The position numbers were made by a program, and so were the translations under genes. Shown here piece by piece: positions 61,621-64,000 of a stretch of 64,000 nt of DNA. The DNA is from Rhodoferax sp. BAB1 (GTDB lineage: Bacteria; Pseudomonadota; Gammaproteobacteria; Burkholderiales; Burkholderiaceae_C). How positions within the stretch are numbered: the first letter of the stretch is position 1; each line of letters starts with the position of its first letter. Under the pieces are notes generated by a model that saw only the letters and a program-made list of their open reading frames with translations, was not told the DNA's origin and searched no databases. Location: NCBI RefSeq assembly GCF_013334205.1, contig NZ_CP054424.1, forward strand, positions 3,430,001 to 3,494,000, given 5' to 3'.

Positions 61621-63066
61621 TCAGTCCGGCGTCAGGTCGAAGCGCACCGTGAACCGCGCCCCGGGCGGTGTCTGTCCGGGGTGCGTGTCTTCCACGCTGA
61701 TGCGCGCGTGGTGCTGCTGGGCGATTTCCTGGGCGATCGGCAGGCCCAGGCCCGAGCCGTCGACGTCATTGCCCAGGGCCCGGTAAAAGGGCTGGAACAC
61801 CAGCTCACGTTCCGCCAGGGTGATGCCCGGCCCCGAGTCTTCCACCTGCAGCACGATGATCTTGCCGAAAGGGTCGGCCAGCACCCGTGCGGTGATGACC
61901 CCTGGCTTGTCGATGGTCGACGGCGTGTAGTTGATGGCGTTGTCCAGCAGGTTGCGCACGAGTTCCTTGAGCAGGGTCGGATTGCCTTCGAACATCACGC
62001 CGGGCATGCCCGGCTGGGCGCCTTCGTAACCCAGGTCGATGTGCTTGTCCATGGCGCGCGGCACGCTGTCCTGCACGACTTCCATGGTGATGCGTGCCAG
62101 GTCGCAGGGCTGGCGGCTCATGGCGGTGGTGCCGGCTTCGGCGCGGGCCAGCGCCAGCAGCTGGTTGACGGTGTGGGTGGCGCGGATGCTGGCACGTCCG
62201 ATCTGGCGCAGCGACTGCTTGAGCTCCTCGGTGCTGGTGCCTTCGCGCTGGGCCAGGTCGGCCTGCATGCGCAGGCCGGCCAGCGGTGTCTTGAGCTGGT
62301 GCGCGGCATCGGCCAGGAAGCGCTTTTGTGCGCCGATCGAGTCCTTCAGGCGCAGCAGCAGGTCGTTGACCGAGGACACCAGGGGTGCCACTTCCAGCGG
62401 CACGGCCTGCGCGTCCAGCGGGCTGAGGTCATCCGGGCGCCGGGCCCGGATGCGTTCTTCCAGGCGGTTGAGCGGCTTGATGGCCTGCACCAGCGCCAGC
62501 CAGACCAGCAGCACGGCCAGCGGCAGCGTCACGAACTGCGGCAGCATCACGCCCTTGATGATCTCGGCGGCCAGCACCGAGCGTTTGTCCAGGGTCTCGG
62601 CCACCTGGACCAGCGCTGTTTTGGTGGCCTGTGTATCCAGGGCCACCCACATATAGGCCACACGGATGTCCTGGCCGTGCAGCACGTCGTCGCGCAGGCG
62701 CACGGTGCCGGCCAGCACGGGTTCGTCCTCGGGCGGCAGGGGAAAGTCCCGTTCGCCGCTGAGATAAACGCCGTGCAGGCCCAGGACCTGGTAGTAGACC
62801 GTGTCGATGTCGTCGGCACGTAGCAGCTCCCGTGCCGGCAGCGGCAGGTTGAACTGCACGTGCTGCTGGTTGACCGTGACCAGCTGGGCCAGGGCGTTGA
62901 CGTTGTATTCGAGCGTGCGATCGAAAGGCTTGCCGGCGATGCTCTGGGCCACCAGCCAGGTCAGTACCAGGCTGATCGGCCACAGCAGCAGCAGCGGCGT
63001 GAGCATCCAGTCCAGGATCTCACCGAAGAGCGAGCGCTGCTCGCGCTGGAACAGCTTCATCGGCAT
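61621..63066 (-). CDS. TctE-like sensor histidine kinase
   Basis: A 481-residue inner-membrane kinase: two transmembrane helices (about 22-43 and 178-198) around a periplasmic sensor domain typical of TctE/QseC-like kinases, then HAMP-like linker, DHp with H box DAAHQLKTPLAGLR, N box NLLDNAINYTP, and G boxes DSGPGIT and GSGLGLPI. It pairs with the OmpR-type regulator upstream. TctE-type kinases sense tricarboxylates; the ligand here is unknown and no tctABC genes are in the window. ATG 63066 or 63060 may be the start. Confidence 0.9.
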   Translation of the reverse strand: MPMKLFQREQRSLFGEILDWMLTPLLLLWPISLVLTWLVAQSIAGKPFDRTLEYNVNALAQLVTVNQQHVQFNLPLPARELLRADDIDTVYYQVLGLHGVYLSGERDFPLPPEDEPVLAGTVRLRDDVLHGQDIRVAYMWVALDTQATKTALVQVAETLDKRSVLAAEIIKGVMLPQFVTLPLAVLLVWLALVQAIKPLNRLEERIRARRPDDLSPLDAQAVPLEVAPLVSSVNDLLLRLKDSIGAQKRFLADAAHQLKTPLAGLRMQADLAQREGTSTEELKQSLRQIGRASIRATHTVNQLLALARAEAGTTAMSRQPCDLARITMEVVQDSVPRAMDKHIDLGYEGAQPGMPGVMFEGNPTLLKELVRNLLDNAINYTPSTIDKPGVITARVLADPFGKIIVLQVEDSGPGITLAERELVFQPFYRALGNDVDGSGLGLPIAQEIAQQHHARISVEDTHPGQTPPGARFTVRFDLTPD

Positions 63067-63118
63067 GGCCTGTCTGCCGGGTGCCGATGCCGGCCGGTGC
63101 CGCGCGCAGGACCCATGG

Positions 63119-63790
63119 TCACTGGATCTTTTCCAGGCAGTAACCCAGCCCGCGCACGGTAGCGATTCGGATCGGCCCCTTCTCGATCTTCTTGCGCAGG
63201 CGGTGGATGTAGACCTCGATGGCGTTGTTGCTCACCTCTTCGCCCCATTCGCACAGGCGCTCGACCAGCTGGTCCTTGCTGACGAGGCGGCCGGTGCGCT
63301 GCAGCAGCACCTCCAGCAGGCCGAGTTCACGCGCCGAGAGTTCGACCATGCGGCCGTCGATGGTGGCCACACGGCCGGTCTGGTCGTAGACCAGCGGGCC
63401 GTGCTTGATGTGGCTGCTGGTGCCGCCCATGCCGCGACGCACCAGGGCGCGCACCCGCGCTTCCAGTTCCTGCAGCGAGAAGGGTTTGGCCATGTAGTCG
63501 TCGGCGCCGTAGTCCAGGCCCTTGACGCGTTCGTCCACGCTGTCGGCCGCCGTGAGGATCAGCACGGGCAGGCTGGAGCCGCGCGCGCGCAGTTTCTTGA
63601 GCACCTCCAGGCCGTGCAGCTTGGGCAGGCCCAGGTCCAGGATCAGCAGGTCGAACTCGCTGTTGGTCATCAGGGCCGCATCGGCCTCGGTGCCGCTGGC
63701 CACGTGGTTCACGGCGGCGCCGGAGCTGCGCAGGGTGCGTAGCAGGCCATCGGCCAGCACCTGGTCATCTTCGGCGATCAGAATCCGCAT
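63119..63790 (-). CDS. OmpR-family response regulator (TctD-like)
   Basis: A 223-residue regulator. Receiver domain with D8/D9, phosphoacceptor D52 (LLILDLGLPK) and Lys in MAKPFSLQEL; winged-helix DNA-binding domain with LSARELGLLEVLLQRTGRLVSKDQL and SNNAIEVYIHRLRKKI. First gene of the pair with the kinase, 52 bases upstream of it. Confidence 0.94.
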   Translation of the reverse strand: MRILIAEDDQVLADGLLRTLRSSGAAVNHVASGTEADAALMTNSEFDLLILDLGLPKLHGLEVLKKLRARGSSLPVLILTAADSVDERVKGLDYGADDYMAKPFSLQELEARVRALVRRGMGGTSSHIKHGPLVYDQTGRVATIDGRMVELSARELGLLEVLLQRTGRLVSKDQLVERLCEWGEEVSNNAIEVYIHRLRKKIEKGPIRIATVRGLGYCLEKIQ

Positions 63791-63855
63791 CTTGGTCTCC
63801 TGGGCAGCCGGCTGTCAGTCGCAGTCAACGGCTTGCGTGTTGTTGTGTCGCAATT

Positions 63856-63999
63856 TTAGGCGCTCGCATAGGCCTCCAGCCCAAGGGCAATCACGGTGGC
63901 CACTTCGGGGCTCACGGCCTGCTTGAGTTCGGCTTCGGCCTGGATCACGGCCCGCTGGAAGCCGCGCAACCAGGCCAGTCCGGTGGGCGTGAAGCGCAC
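63856..63999 (-). CDS. MarR-like regulator, C-terminal end (5' part outside window)
   Basis: The last 47 codons of a reverse-strand gene: VRFTPTGLAWLRGFQRAV...AELKQAVSPEVATVIALGLEAYASA. The T..G..WL pattern, then a long helix and a short one, fits the C-terminus of MarR-family proteins. The rest is outside the window, so the family call is tentative. It lies upstream of, and co-directional with, the response-regulator gene. Confidence 0.5.
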   Translation of the reverse strand: MRFTPTGLAWLRGFQRAVIQAEAELKQAVSPEVATVIALGLEAYASA

Positions 64000-64000
64000 C

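Overview
The window looks like a chromosome segment of a high-GC betaproteobacterium in the Burkholderiales, most likely a Comamonadaceae relative. This is inferred from the metX-metW pair, lptD-surA-rsmA order, soxYZAX genes, TRAP transporter and tctDE-like two-component pair; no 16S gene is present to fix the genus. It splits into two parts. Bases 1 to about 23.7 kb are an accessory region. Bases from about 23.75 kb to the end are ordinary, densely packed, GC-rich core chromosome.

Accessory region. It opens with the 3' end of a CusA-type copper/silver RND pump (2-1318). A CBASS-type anti-phage operon follows (1593-4773): a four-helix S-4TM membrane effector, a SMODS/AGS-C nucleotidyltransferase and, unusually, a second nucleotidyltransferase. 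Next comes a CoiA-like zinc/nuclease protein (5158-7098) and a small reverse-strand gene. A run of seven co-directional reverse-strand genes (12300 down to 7572) encodes a small protein, a AAA+ ATPase, a Cys/His protein, two calcineurin-like phosphoesterases, an Xre/ParS-like protein and a coiled-coil HTH protein. I recognise no described system with this content, and it is the best candidate here for something new. A MarR-like gene and palindrome-rich DNA separate it from a Tn7-like transposition operon (tnsA, tnsB, tnsC, tniQ; 13858-19382). Behind this, pointing the other way, lies a restriction-modification operon: Xre controller, 1005-residue adenine methyltransferase and PD-(D/E)XK nuclease (23488 down to 19423). 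The transposon ends were not found.

Core region. A GDT1-family cation exporter and an FNT channel come first. metX-metW follow a leader that fits a SAM-II riboswitch with a clear terminator and antiterminator. Then come hpt; a dctPQM TRAP transporter opposite an M20 peptidase; an alpha/beta hydrolase; amgK-rsmE-MFS diverging from lptD-surA-rsmA; a barnase/barstar pair; maeB; a DUF2061 protein; a PhnD-like binding protein; and a partial sox locus (soxYZAX) headed by an ECF sigma factor, a probable anti-sigma factor and a DsrE protein. murU-pepP is divergent from tkt-gap. A Liv-type binding protein follows.

Near the right end, a topoisomerase III with a Lys/Ala-rich linker and a C-terminal SWIB domain is divergent from a SET-domain methyltransferase with a lysine-rich tail. 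A 28-base alternating purine-pyrimidine tract lies between them. birA, a SPOR-like protein, a TctE/TctD-like kinase and regulator and a partial MarR-like gene finish the window. No rRNA, tRNA or CRISPR array was seen.
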